Origin: Copromyces sp. CBS 386.78
Lineage: Eukaryota; Ascomycota; Sordariomycetes; Sordariales; Sordariaceae
Direction of reading: 5' to 3'
Assembly (NCBI GenBank): GCA_030685235.1
Contig: MU839081.1
Span: forward strand, 1 to 64,000
Length of the DNA: 64,000 nucleotides
The notes under the pieces are model-generated. The model was not told the DNA's origin. It searched no databases and worked only from the letters and a program-made list of their open reading frames with translations. The position numbers and the translations under genes are program-made. Positions within the stretch are counted from its first letter, which is position 1. Each line of letters starts with the position of its first letter. Below are positions 11,871 to 24,399 of this stretch, piece after piece.

Positions 11871-13364
11871 CACTATTTTTCGAACTTTCCCTTCTTCCCT
11901 ATTTAACTAACTCTTAAAATAGCATCCTCTTCTATTAGCCGTACTCATGACCGTCCTTTCGGCCACATATCTAACCCCCTAAACTTCGTAATTTATATTA
12001 ACCGCAATACCGCTAAATATAATATCGACCTCATTTATATAATAAATTCCCCGTCCTTTAAATTCGCCCGCTCCCTTACACCCCCCTCTTCCCCAGCGCC
12101 CGAACTCTAAGCCCTTATCCGGGTATTAACTTCCAACTCCGCCTTTAACTTTCTTCCCGGCCGGTAAATCTTTCTTATCCTTATACTTACCTCCCCTTCT
12201 CTCCGCTAACTATATTAACTAACATCGTCCGCCATACTCCTTACCTCTACTATAACCTAAAGTTTACTAACTACGTTTACAACACCCCGTCCTTTAATAT
12301 AGCTACGTTCCGTACGCTCCTCGCGGAATATACTTATTACATTAATACTAAGAGTAAGTTTCTTCCCGCGGTTTTCTTTTCGTTTTCTTCTCTAACGTTC
12401 TTCGAAACGCCGGCAAGTAGAGCGCTACTTATCCCATTACCAATACGAAATATATATTAAATACTCCGTTGGGTTGCTACAATAAGCGCAACGCCGTCTA
12501 GGTTACGGTTGTTACTCTATCCCGCTCCCAGAGTAATATCGGTCCCCTAGTATTAAATATAATTAACTATACCCCATATAATTAATAATACACCGCCATT
12601 TCGTATTATAGCGGATATTATTTACCGACGGATTAAAAATAGCCGGAATTATAAATAACTTAATGCTTACCGTCCGTCTAAACTTCAATACTATTTACGT
12701 TAGCTAAAATAAATAGTAAATAACCGCCCTACTTACGTTATTAGAAAGCGGTAGAACTATTATAATTATATTTACCTATATTATTATTAAATAAAATAGG
12801 TCACCTATTATTATTATTGCCCCGCCGCCGCCTTTTTATTTTAACCTTCGAAAATACCGCGCAATTTAAATTAAGCGAAAATTAAATAAACTCTATAATA
12901 TCTCCAATCCGCTTTATCGACCCCGCTAAACTTTCCCCCCTCTCAAACTTATTTTCAAACTTTCTCCCTCTTAAACTTTCTCCTATTTTAAATTTATTCT
13001 TTAAATTTTCTCCCCTCTCAAATTTTCTCCCTCCTCTTTAAAATTCCTTCAACGAATATAAATACAATACTCGCATTATTAAACTTCCCCCTTAAATTTT
13101 CTCCCCTTCTTTAATTATAAGTAATAACGGAAATTCGAATAACGAATTTAAATTCGAACTACTTTATAAATTACTATAAGTATTACTATAACCTAATATT
13201 GCGTACGACCGTAACTATAACTATAACTAATATTATTATTTTAAATGGAGGGCTCTATAAAGAGGAAGAAAAAACCCGCGTAAAGGACTATTAATTTCGA
13301 AGGTTACTAAGATAATAATAATAATAACCCTACCGAAGAGTATTATAATAAAGGAAATAACGAG
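11871..13364. other. AT-rich, pyrimidine-biased RIP DNA, no gene
   Basis: The plus strand is C/T-biased with repeated TTCCC, CTCCC and AAATTTTCTCCC phrases at 12940-13110, suggesting a decayed tandem coding repeat. No domain recognised. Near 13180-13330 runs of ATAATAATA appear. Confidence 0.45.
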
Positions 13365-13885
13365 GTGGCGCAGGCGGGCCGGGCACGGGAAGACTGCGGG
13401 CGGACGGCGGCAAGGAAACTAGAAGGCGCAAAGGGGAGGAAAGAGGGAAGGTTTGAAAAGGGAAAGGAGCGATGGGCAGGAGCCCATAAAGCAGGCGCGG
13501 GGCGCTATGACTATATACGATTGAATCGGGATAAAATGGTGCGCCTTAGCGCGGCTATAGGCGGTGACGGGTGGTAGAAAAGGGGGATAGCAGGGGATGA
13601 CGTTATGGGTATACGACCGTTTGGGTCTACCAATTGGGGTAGAAGGGGAGATGGAAAGGGGGTAGGGGGCCGGGGGGACTATACGGCGGGAATTCATAAT
13701 CACGGCCTCTAGAGGGCGGTGAGGCCATCTAAAGAGGGAGACAAATAAGGAAGGTGGCGGCGCTACAGCACGACCGTCGCGATGGCGAAGCAAGGGGTTT
13801 TCACCCGGCCGCAAAGCACGGTTTTTCCCCCTAACTACGAATAGAAGCAGCACCGCATGCCCACTGGGTAGACTAGACAATAGTT
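13365..13885. other. GC-rich island inside RIP'd DNA
   Basis: About 520 bp with high GC and abundant GGC/GCG, abrupt at both sides. A 153-codon minus-strand open frame and a 70-codon plus-strand frame overlap here. Both are low-complexity (Arg/Pro/Ser or Gly/Arg/Lys) and neither resembles a known protein, so I treat them as composition artefacts. See findings. Confidence 0.7.
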
Positions 13886-14150
13886 AGCGTGTATAAGACC
13901 AATAATAATAATAATAAAGGAAATATCGATTATAATAAAGAATTATAATAGTAAATTACTAGTAGTACGCCTGCGTCGCCGACTAATATAAGCCTAACGA
14001 AGTTAGTATAAGCGTTTATATATAACCGAACGCTTCGATATAGCCGGTACAAATACTTATTAATAGATCTTCAAAATATAAGCGTAAATGAATTTATATA
14101 TTCATTTATTTATATTTACTATCGATATAGTACTAATTGTATTCTTCTAG
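13886..14150. other. AT-rich DNA, no gene
   Basis: ATA/TAA-rich sequence left of the 674-bp element. It may be the upstream part of the coding relic that resumes at 14841, but the frame is not clear. Confidence 0.35.
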
Positions 14151-14158
14151 GGTTAATA

Positions 14159-14832
14159 GGAATTTGATGGGGCGGCACCAGCCTTTCGATAGAGAGGCCC
14201 CAATCCTTATTTAGGCCCCAATATTACATGTCTTGGCGTGAAACTTTGTAGTAATTTATTATTTACACGGCAATTTCGAAAGTGTTACACATGTACTTAA
14301 AAATAGCGATGCGTAACGATATAGTTTTATATAGAGATTTCTATGGTATACAATGTTTTATATATTTATATTTAATTTATTATTATACCTAATAATAAAA
14401 GTTTTCGTAATTGTTTTTTTCTCTTTACTAACCTTCTCCTAACTAACCTCCTGCCCACGGACTATAAACACCAGCTAAAATATTACTAGATGTGCCCCTT
14501 TTTCGAAAAACTTCGCTCTATTACACTCGTTCTAGTATTTATAGCTAGTTTAGTTGTAACAAAGGATTTGAAAGAAAGTTGCGTTAATAAAAAAAGGCAT
14601 ATTCGAAATAATTAAATCTAAAGATAAGGGACGTGCGTAGGCTGGTAAATGGGGGATCTACTAGTTGGCTGGGCTTGGCACTGTTTTTTACGAAAGGTTG
14701 GCGTATTATGACGGTCCTATTGAAATAAACCGCTCGAAAATTACACATCCACGTATAACCCTAACCCGATTGGGGCCCAAATAAGGATTGGGGCCTCTCT
14801 ATTGAAAGGCTGGTGCCGCCCCATCAAACGCC
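14159..14832. mobile_element. 674-bp TIR element with 8-bp TSD GGTTAATA
   Basis: The left tip GGAATTTGATGGGGCGG and right tip (complement) GGCGTTTGATGGGGCGG start inverted arms of about 65 bp, both continuing through GCACCAGCCTTTC and GGCCCCAATCCTTATTT. Perfect 8-bp direct repeats GGTTAATA lie at 14151-14158 and 14833-14840. The interior has no coding potential. The arms are barely RIP-mutated although the neighbours are. Part of the interior (~14465-14520, TTTTTCGAAAAACTT) recurs inverted near 16570-16620. Confidence 0.85.
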
Positions 14833-15289
14833 GGTTAATATAATATCTTCTTACCTATTAGATTAAATCTTCGGATTATAATTAAAAAGAATTTTAAAAA
14901 GAATATTATTATAGCCTATATTGAATTTACTATAATAAATTTAATTAATCTTTTAATTAAAGATTCCTAAGCGGTAACCAGCCAACCTCTTCCCCACTAG
15001 CCTCCTCCCCACTAATTTCTTCCTTACTAGCCCCCTTAATAACCTATTATTATAACTACCCCTAACATAATATTATATAACTATTATAATTAATAATATC
15101 ATAAATAATAATAGTACTATAAGTAATAATAATATTATAAATAATATTAATAATATTAATAATATCCAATATAAAATATTATACTTCGCCTAAGTATATT
15201 ACAACTATATAAAAATATATTAAACTTTTTACTTTATAATAAGTTTATTAAATATTAAACTTAATTACTAAACCGATAGCTATAATACC

Positions 15290-15660
15290 CCCCTCTTAAT
15301 CCTTCTAGTCGTAGCTAAGGCTAATATCCCTCCCCTCTTAATCCTCCTAATAGCCGTAGTTAATAAGGCTAATAAATACCTCCTATAAATCGCAATAATA
15401 ATTAAGGCCAAAACCCCCCTCTTAGTCCTTCTAATCGTAATTAAGGCCAATATCCCTCCCCTCTTAATCTAGGCCGTAGTCGTAGCCAATAAGGCTAATA
15501 ATATCCCTCCCCTCTTAATTTAGGCCGTAGTTGTAACTAACAAAACCAATAACTACCTCCTTTTAATTATAATCGTAGCTAACAAGGCTAACAACTACCC
15601 CCTCTTAATCGCGGTAGTAATCAAGGCTAATTTCCCCTCTAATACTTATTTACCCCAGCC
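15290..15660 (+). repeat. degenerate ~50-bp tandem repeat
   Basis: Seven or so units containing AAGGCTAATATCCCTCCCCTC followed by TTAAT and a CGTAG-like block. It is part of relic R and encodes its Gly-Gln-Tyr-Pro repeats in the plus frame. Confidence 0.7.
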
Positions 15661-15699
15661 TAATAACCCTAATAACCCCAATAAGCCCAATAAGCCTAG

Positions 15700-15812
15700 T
15701 AAGCCTAATAAAATTAATAAAATTAATAAAATTATTAAAATTAATAAAATTAATAAAATTAATAAAATTATTAAAATTAATAAAATTAATAAAATTAATA
15801 AAATTAATAAAA
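15700..15812 (+). repeat. 9-bp tandem repeat (AATAAAATT)n
   Basis: Near-perfect 9-base units that keep one reading frame, here read as Gln/Asn codons turned to TAA/AAT. It sits at the 3' side of the left part of relic R. Confidence 0.8.
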
Positions 15813-16369
15813 AGATTATCCCCGCCTAAAAGCGTAATAAAGGGTCGTTATAATAAGGGTCGTCGTAGTAAAACTATATACGTAATACCGAAAGTATAAT
15901 TATAAACGAATTTAATATATAGCGTTGAGAATCCCTCGGCGGGCAGTACCACTTTCCTATGCGGGCAGTGCCTAACAGCCCGTATAGGGAACCTCATATA
16001 GGGATCCCTACACGGGCAATGCCATACTAATCCCTAACCCTATAAAGTAATAATTACTTTAAGACAACGTCGCCGTCGCCGTTGCCTTTTACCTTAATAA
16101 AAAAATATTAAAAAAAGGAGTTCAATACGGCTTATTCTACGCACCCTAATCAAATCGCCTTATAAATACCCTGCCGTAGCAGTAGAATACCCGTCAATAG
16201 CGACCGAGAAATAGTACGTCTTACAGCGTACTTACATCTCCTCCCCCAGCCAAGACCCCCCCCGCGCCAACATAGCCAACCGGATTAGATTTTGGGTACT
16301 AGGGAAGTAATAGGGAAGTAATATAGAAGTGGAAATAGATAGAAATAGAGAAAAACAATTACAACAATC

Positions 16370-16475
16370 ACAAATAAGATTCGAACAAGGGGTCTCTATA
16401 ATTTACAATACCAATAGGGATATAAACATCCTCATATACTACTACACTACAAATATCCCTATAGCACCCCCTGTC
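16370..16475 (-). other. tRNA-like relic
   Basis: On the minus strand TAGTGTAGTAGT resembles an A box and TTGTTCGAATCT a B box, about 55 bases apart. No convincing acceptor stem. Possibly a SINE head inside element E. Confidence 0.25.
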
Positions 16476-16479
16476 GGGG

Positions 16480-19230
16480 GCTAATAATCATTAAGAGAGG
16501 AGTTTAAAGTTATAAAAATAGTTGGAAGCAATTAAAAGTAATTTTAAAATTATTTCTAATAATAATATCATAAAGCAAAGTTTTTTCGAAAAAGGGGTAT
16601 ATCTAATAATATTTTAATCAATATTAGGCATCTAGTAGTATTTTAATTAGTCTAACCTATCCTAATCTACTCCCCTAACCTTTTTTTTAACGGCCTAACA
16701 ATCCTCCCACTTCTAATTATAATTATAAATACTAACGAAGGTACTACAATACACTTCTTACGGGCAAACTATTCGTCAAAGCTTAAAAGGGCAAGCGGAT
16801 TACTAAAAGGCGCAGTCTAAATTTAGGTCTAAACTGCCGCAACTCGTACCCAGGCGGTCTACTACTTAGCAAGAGAATTATTCAAATTATAAAAGCTTTC
16901 CGAATTTCTTTCTTACACCTCAATAGCAAACCGTACAAAAATAATATCGCTATTACTATTACTTATACTAACTTTATCGACTATTTCAAACTTAGACCTC
17001 CGCCGGCACAAGGATAGCTTCAGAATTTAACTACTTTTTATAACCTTCCTCCTTACTTTACCCTTCCCCTTCCCATCTTTAATATTAAAAACTTACTAAT
17101 CCTTTAATAGCGGTACTACACTATTCTTTAACCGTCCTCTAATTCTATCGGCAATTTTAAGGTCCTTAATACGTAAATATAAATCCCGTTTACTTTAAAG
17201 TAGACCGTTAATTACTTATATAAGAAGAATATAAATCTAAAAGGATAAATTTACTAATCATTCTCGGGTATAATAGTAATAATAAATATCCTAACAGGTT
17301 AACTACTCCCTACTCTCGAACATCCTCAATATCCTATAATAATAAGGGATACTGTATTGCCTTTATACAATACAATTACAAAGTCCCAAATCTCGTACTA
17401 ATTTCTTTCCTAATATCGAAGGTATTTAGACCGGGTACGACGTAATTGATAATAAATAAATTCAAAACCCCAATACATTATTAATTAAAGAAATTCCGCT
17501 AATACTTTTATCCCTAGCCTAATAAATTCGCTTCGTATTTTTATATCCTAATTAACAACGTATTTAATTTATTAACGACACTCTCAATCTACTATCGTAC
17601 AAATAGAAGTAAAAAACTAAATATATCTATTTTACCGTTAATTAAAAAACCCTTTACCCGGTGTTTAGAAAATTCGTTAGGGGAAGTAACGATTAAATTA
17701 AAATTATAATACTAAAAAGTATAATAATGTACCTATTAATAGCGGACAAATATATATATATCCTATCGTCTTCCAAAAATCAAATAAACTACAATACGTA
17801 TACTCAATAACCTTCTATACCCCTACTTATACTATCTTTAATAATATAGAGCCGACCGTTTATAAAATTTCTTTATCGTCTAAATTAAAAGTAATAAATT
17901 CGCGTTCATTATTTAAATCCGAATTTAAATTGCTACCCTCATCCTCTCCCCGCTTCTACTTCTTCTTTATTTATAATAATACGTTACAATTAATATAAAA
18001 TATACAAATTTACTACTAGGCGTTTAAGAATACGGTTAAAAATACTATTTTTAATTAATTATTAAAATCAATAACAATAACCTCTAACTTTATTACTCCT
18101 ACTTTAACCCGCAAACTTTTAATAGTATTCGCCATTTATATAAATCCTTCAACCCATTCGTTATCAATAAGCTTAAATATAATAGAATAAATAGAATTCG
18201 TATTAATTATACCCGTAATAATAATAAAAAGGTAACTATATCTATATATATTATTAGTAAATATAAAAATAAAATAAAAGTTAGAAACTATATTAATTAA
18301 TCTTATATATATTATTAATACCTAAATATTCTAAATAACTCTTCTACTATTTAAGGCAAACTTTCTATACCTATACAAAGCCAACGAAATAATAAGGATT
18401 ATTTTTATCCTATTCAATAATATAAATAATACTAGCTTTATCGAAATATTTAACAACGGCAATAATAGCCTCATAATTCTTTTATATAATCTTCTTAATA
18501 CGCTAACGCCAATTATCAATATCTCTATAGGTAAATACAAAAATATTAAATTCCCGTTTAATAACGCCCAAAATATTTTGAAGTCTAATACTAAACTAGT
18601 AAATTAATATAATAACCCACTTAAATACCTCTTCATTCTTATTAAATTTCCATTATTATAAGTAGGCAAATAAATATAAAAATTAGCAGTAATTATAAAT
18701 ATAATCCAAGTTCTTAAAACTAATAGTAAATTAATAAATCTATTACTAATTATTCTATTCGAAAGCAATCGTTACCCCAACCTATTAATAATTATATTTA
18801 TAACTCCTAATCTATTTAAACTTAGCTATAGAAGGACGGGGCTAACTATAATAATTATACGTAAAATAATAATACGTAGGCTAACTATTTTAATAATTAA
18901 AAGCCTATATACAATTCAATATAACGCCCTAAGTACAACCCCATACATTTAATATATCCTACACCTCCTTTACAAACGAAAGAAGTACGGGTATTATATT
19001 TTCAATTATTAAATTGGGTATGTCCTCCTCTTTACTAATATCAAACTCCTCCTCCCCTTCATTATATAAATCATCGTCGCTATCCACTTACATTTAAATA
19101 GAAGTAAGAATAAACAATAGGGCGGGGGAAGTAAATACAAACTCATCTCTACTACTACTATAGTAGGAACTAAAATCACTACTAATATCAATAGCAAACA
19201 TATTATAGAAATAAAAGGAGTAAACAAATA
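16480..19230. other. RIP-degraded interior of element E, unrecognised
   Basis: About 2.7 kb with broken frames on both strands. The plus strand from 16720 to 17400 keeps moderately open stretches but shows no domain I know. An inverted match to the interior of the 674-bp element lies near 16570-16620. Confidence 0.4.
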
Positions 19231-19860
19231 ACTTAGCGCAATACAACAAGCGTACTCATATTAGAATCGAACTAATACGAATTGTTTTAATAGAGTTATA
19301 TACTTAGCTGGCGGTATATAAGGTTGCACATACGGTATTATAATGGTTAGGGGATAGTTCTCAAATATTAACCGTCCTACAACGGTTTACATGGGTTATA
19401 TGCGATTCAACCGTTATTTATCAATTAACCGTAGCGCTAAAAGGGACGGTCTTTCCTCAAATATTAGAATTAACCGTTGTACGACGGTAAATGCGCTCTA
19501 GTTCGGGCAATAATTATAAGACCACATATTATACACTACAGTGGGCCTGCGATTTCCGTCTATATCTTTCCCCGCCGAACGCGTACGGGCTACGTTAACG
19601 CCGCAATCCATATCACTAAAACAAGAAGGCGCTACACTACGCTCCTACTCAATAATAGACATTCCGATTAAACTTTGGCGAATATACGATATTATTACTC
19701 ACCAATTACAACAACGGCTAATTAATTTAATACAATAATACAAAAAGATAGGGACAAAAATAAAAATAAAGATAAAAGGGCACAAAAGTACAATAATCGT
19801 ATTAATTGAATAAGTTCGTTAAGAGCGTGAAGTTAATTACTTAATAATAATATTAATTAT
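19231..19860. other. moderately RIP'd segment with ACAACGGT-type motifs
   Basis: Contains two imperfect copies of TCAAATATTA...AACCGT...ACGACGGT about 110 bp apart (19356 and 19458). Short open frames of 64-65 codons overlap in two frames at 19477-19738 and look accidental. Confidence 0.35.
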
Positions 19861-19869
19861 CGGACTAGT

Positions 19870-20095
19870 TGGACTACGATATTATAATATTGATATTCAT
19901 AAGTACATTATTAAATCGTATACTATTATTGAATAGTTGTATACTATTCGTAGATTGTGTGCTGTTCTTAAATCGTGTGCTATTATTGAATAGTCGTATA
20001 TTGTTCGTAGATTGTATATTCTTCTTGAATTGTCGTATATTGTTTTTATATAATCGTATACTATTGAAGCATTGTATACTACTATTATAAATGTG
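19870..20095. repeat. ~18-21 bp degenerate tandem repeat
   Basis: About ten units related to TATTGAATAGTYGTATAC and TGTTCGTAGATTGTRTRY, all in multiples of three, so one frame is kept. This suggests a relic of a repetitive coding region. Confidence 0.7.
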
Positions 20096-20430
20096 CTATA
20101 TTATTATTATTAGCGATATATACCTATATTATTTAATAGATATAATTTTGATAAGTAACGAGGATCTAATATGATGCCCCTAAAATTAATATTGGAAAGT
20201 ACAATATTGGAATGCTTAGGACAAATATAGGGAACCTATAACCTTTTCAATAGTAGCCGATTATAATATAGCCGACGAAGGGGAGGCGGCGGAAGTAGGT
20301 ATACGGGTGCGCTTAGGAATTGGGGGAGTAATATCAGTATTTTTGGTAGTACCGGGCTAGCGATATTAATCGTTAAATATATTATAAGACTTATCGCGGG
20401 AATTGCGATTACAATAACGATTAAGTAGAC

Positions 20431-20466
<36 letters not shown>

Positions 20467-20849
20467 AACTACTTTAGGATACTAGAAGTTGGCGCTATAA
20501 AGTAGTACTAGTATGTATACTACTAATATTAGTACTAATATTAGTACTAATATTAATACTAGTATTAGTACCAATACTATAACGAGGATGGGGTATAGGG
20601 GTTAGTCTACTACATTCTTAACGACTATTACCGTAACGATACTTATTACTAGGGCGGCTATACGGGCTATAACGAGGGCTTTAAGGCATAGAGCTAGAGC
20701 TAGGGCTAGAAATACGTTAAAGTCTAATACTGCTACGGGGAGTATTAGAGCCGGAAGTACTTTAAGTAGGGGCGGTAAAAAATATAAGTATTGCTAACTA
20801 TTTAAAAGCTATTGTAATAGGGTTTAAAAAAGTACAGCGTTAAAGTAGG
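20096..20849. other. low-complexity DNA with (TTA)n and TACTAATAT arrays
   Basis: 20428-20461 is a (TTA)n microsatellite, which on the minus strand is (TAA)n and could be a RIP'd polyglutamine tract. 20515-20580 repeats ACTAATATTAGT palindromes. 20640-20760 is richer in GGGCTA repeats. No gene. Confidence 0.55.
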
Positions 20850-21879
20850 TTTAGAATAGTAGTAGACCTTTTTAAAATTTCTAGGTTAATGCTATTTCTA
20901 ATTTATTATAAAATAATTAGTTTTAGTAGGATTTTTGTAAATAGATTACAATTATAATTAATGAAGTTTTTATAAAAAGCTAAATTGTCGAATATATCTA
21001 AATATTCGTTTTGTATATTCTAATCCTTCTTTTTAATTAGGCTAGTACCGGGTCTACGGCTAACGTTAAATTTAGCTTCGGATTAGATTATACGATAGGC
21101 TATTATACCCAATTCGATAGTAATACTACGTAAAAAGTAGTAGGGAATATAATCCTTATTGCTAAATATAACCTAATAATCGATATAGGGCGCAATATAC
21201 GAAAAAATATCTTTAAAATAATAAGCTATAATTTTAGGCTTTACTAATTTAGTAAATATCGCTTTATCTTCTTCGTTATTATAATCGAATTCCAGAAGTT
21301 CTAGGTAGTCTTTAGTTATTGTAAGAAAGAAAGCGTAGAATTTTACTTATAAGAATCGGTTCTTCTAGATTTTATAAGTATTTTTCGTATAAGTACGTAG
21401 CTATCGAAATTTTAATATATAAATATCGATATCAAATATAACCCGTTTAATAACCTAGCCCGCAAACCAATTCGAATAGTATACGAATATATATTAGCAT
21501 ATTTGCCGATAGATCTCGTTAACGATTACGGCCGTCTCTTCTTTAGGTACAATAAATGCGATTTTATTAATATTAACGCTATTATTATAAATTTCTATAC
21601 GTATCGGTGCCTTAAAATTCTTTAATTTATAAAGATTAGTTCGGGTTAATTCGTAGAAGTAATTAGGGTATATATTTTTAAAGAGTTCTTCTTCTTCGTT
21701 AATTATATGCTTATCGATTTGTAAAATAAATATTCTACTAGAAAACTTTCTATTAGATCTACCGGTAAATCCTCTACCCTTATTACTATAAACGTTATAA
21801 TCTTATAGAATTTCCGGTTAAATTTATTATTATTATTGGGAATTGGTGCCCTAACTATATTTATTATTGTATTAACTAT

Positions 21880-22040
21880 AATTATAGTTATAACTATAAT
21901 TATAACTATAAATATAAGGAGGAGGAGGGCTATATCTATAACTATAATTATAGTTAGGAGGAGGGCTATAATTAGGAGGAGGGGGGGTATAATTACGATT
22001 ATAACCTTGGGGAGGAGGGGGGGTATATTCTTAGCTATAA
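21880..22040 (-). repeat. Pro/Tyr-coding tandem repeat
   Basis: Repeats of AACTATAATTATA and AGGAGGAGGGCTATA; on the minus strand they read as Tyr-Asn-Tyr-Ser and Pro-Pro-Pro-Asn-Tyr units. Confidence 0.75.
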
Positions 22041-22494
22041 CGATCGAAATATTATAAATTATTATATTATTGAGAATTTAAAGCCGTAGGGCTAATTTAT
22101 AATTAGGATTCGATAGTACCCTATTAAAAAGCAGCTTTAAATAATAAGCCTAATTCCTTAGTACTACCGAATATAAATAATAAATTGCGAATATTAGAAT
22201 TATAGATAGAACTACGAATAGAATTAGGAGTAGGAGTTGAAGGAGTATTGGAAGGTCTATAAAAGGTAGATAAATTAAATAATTAAAGGGGCTAAAGATG
22301 GTTGTATTATACTCGGCGGTTTGTAGTATTCTTATTAATATGTTCGAATATTGGCTTTAATTAAGAATTATAGAATATTTTGGTCGATAGTAAGCTTTGG
22401 TCGCTTCGTAAAGGATCTTTTGGCGGCAGCTTCCTATAATATTTGGTTTATTTGTAGTATTGGGGGGGCTGTTACTAGCGGAAAAATTCGCTTT

Positions 22495-22730
22495 ATTAAC
22501 CTATAGGGAATATGCTTTGTTAGCCTATAGGGAATGTACTTTAGCCGGATCCTTAGGAGGAATACTGGCCTTGTTGAAGGAATTGGCCTTGTTAAGGGAA
22601 TTGGCCTTGTTAATATTAGGGAAATTATTAACCTCGGCCGGATCCTTACGAAGAAAACTGGCCTTGCTAAGGGAATTGGCCTTATTGGTACTAGCCTTGT
22701 TAGTATTAACTATGTTGGTATTGACCCTAT
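22495..22730 (-). repeat. 18-bp tandem repeat GAATTGGCCTTGTTAAGG
   Basis: 18-bp units in several variants, interspersed with two copies of GCCGGATCCTTA. In the minus frame they encode Gln-Gly-Gln-Phe-Pro-Gln. Unlike its surroundings the array keeps many TG/CA dinucleotides, i.e. it was largely spared by RIP. Confidence 0.8.
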
Positions 22731-22759
22731 TAATTCTAACGGCTATATAATATTATATT

Positions 22760-24390
22760 AATCGCGGGAATAGGGCCCTAACTATAACCTTTATTGCAAT
22801 TTACAATTTGTAAATCCTTGGCTAAAATATTTATTAATATACTAATTATAGTAAATTCAGTATGTTTGCTAAATTACTATTTGTATTATTTGTTTTAATT
22901 ATATAGTAGTATAGTAATATTACGCTACTTCTGCTAAAGTAAATATTAAATAATGTTTAATTATATTTAATAATATATTATACTTATTTAATTATAAGAA
23001 GGGGGTATAATACTACTAGCGGACCGCTTGGGTATTTAAATTTCTATATCCTCGTCTTCTTCTTCTTCGTCCTCTTCTAACGAAGACTCTTCGGGATTTG
23101 ATCTAACTTCGTCGACTAGAAACGATACCTTCCTAATTAAACCTTTCTTACCCGTATCCGTACCCTTGCGTACGCTTATATTACTACGGCTAGGGTTATA
23201 AGCGGCGGCGCCCTTTATACCCTTAGGGCCTATAATTTGTCTAAAAGTTAATAAAATATAGTAATAATAATAATAGATAGAGGTTAATTTATAGCGACCG
23301 CAATTTGAATTCTGAATTAAACCTTAGATCGAAGGTATATTTAGTCTAATTAATAATAGGGTTACGCGATGATAAGTATATAACTAATATTTATCGTTAT
23401 TAATATTATTATTTATTTAAGCGACTGTAATTATAATAATTATTGTAAAATAGAGATGGTATAAAGCGAGGGTGCGAAATGGGAGCCTGGGCTAGAATAT
23501 AATACAATAAGGGTAGAATAGGGAAGAGTTTATAAAAGGGGAGAGTTTATAAGAAGGGAGAATTTATAGCAATGTGTATACGGAGCGCGCGTTTCTACTA
23601 CCTTCTATTTTATCGCCTTCTAACCTACCCCCTCCATTATACTAATATATAATTAAAGGTTAGGATGAAAAGGCAGCGGGGTGCTATTTTATTAGCGATA
23701 TTAATATGAATAAATAGTAATAATATAAAGGTTGATATCAGAATATATTTAGCAAGTTTATTATAGGTCTAATACGGCTCGGGAGGCCTAAATATCTTGG
23801 CAGGGGACTGTAGGGATTATAATATAATATTGTAATAACGTACGTTAACCAGCCGCTTTACTAGGTAGGTATTTAAGTATATTTAATTGACCATATACTT
23901 TACTTGCGGTAGATGGATTAAAAATTTAAAATAATTAAATTAGAATTAGTAAATAAAAGTAAATAAACAATAGATTAGAAATTGGATATAACATATAATA
24001 CCGCTGCCTAATTTTCTAAATTAGTTATCAATTTATTATATCACAGTATTTACTAATACTATACTGCCAGGGTAGTTTATTTTTCACCAGACCGCGTCCT
24101 TCAATATTACTATAATACCTTTAAGTTTAAATTTAGTATTTTCTTATTAAAAAGCGTTAATTAATATTACAGTTGCCTAATATACCCGGCCTACGCGCCC
24201 CTAAGCATATACCGAATCTTAGACCCGTATACGTTGAATAATAACCTTTTCGCATTAATCGTAGCAATCGCGACGTTCCTCGTCGCCAACCAGCTAATCC
24301 CAGCCGATACCAACAATAATAACAACAACAATAACGACGACAACGGCAATACAGATTACTAAATACTAGCTTTACCCTACTTCTTAATAG
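22760..24390. other. RIP'd DNA with a short acidic-coding patch
   Basis: On the minus strand 23220-23040 reads as a basic then Glu/Asp-rich segment (GAA/GAC runs, EEDEEEEDED-like), probably the upstream part of the Gln-rich relic. 23480-23720 is less AT-rich. No other feature recognised. Confidence 0.4.
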
Positions 24391-24399
24391 CAATAACGA

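Larger units (their letters stand above)
14841..15926 (+). pseudogene. Gln/Asn/Tyr/Pro-rich coding relic, 5' part (relic R)
   Basis: The plus strand reads as a low-complexity protein in which most stops are TAA/TAG at positions where CAA/CAG is expected. About 15070-15180 it is Gln/Tyr-rich, 15290-15650 has repeats around GQYPSPLN, and 15660-15810 is Pro-Gln-Gln, Ala-Gln-Gln then Gln-Asn repeats. A few CAA codons survive (e.g. ~15680), which supports the frame. A one-base shift seems to occur in the A-run near 15810. The region ends exactly at the TSD of the 14.3-kb element and its frame resumes after 30240, so one gene was split. Composition is prion-like. The parent element or gene is unknown. 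Confidence 0.55.
20850..22750 (-). pseudogene. Gln-rich / Pro-Tyr-rich coding relic inside element E
   Basis: Reading the minus strand from 22750 down, there are first 6-codon repeats of the type Gln-Gly-Gln-(Phe/Tyr)-Pro-Gln (22740-22470). A spacer follows, then Pro-Pro-Pro-Pro-Asn-Tyr repeats with Tyr/Asn/Ser (22040-21840). After that comes a ~300-codon region with few stops (about 21780-20880) containing FTGRSNRKFSSRIF and VIVNEIYRQIC. I do not recognise that domain. Stops are largely TAA/TAG at likely Gln codons. The protein could be a structural or accessory product of element E, or an older insertion. Function unknown. Confidence 0.5.

Noticed and set aside
13419..13880. 153-codon Arg/Pro/Ser-rich minus-strand frame as a gene
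   Set aside because: GC-rich composition lowers stop frequency; no domain, intron signal or partner.
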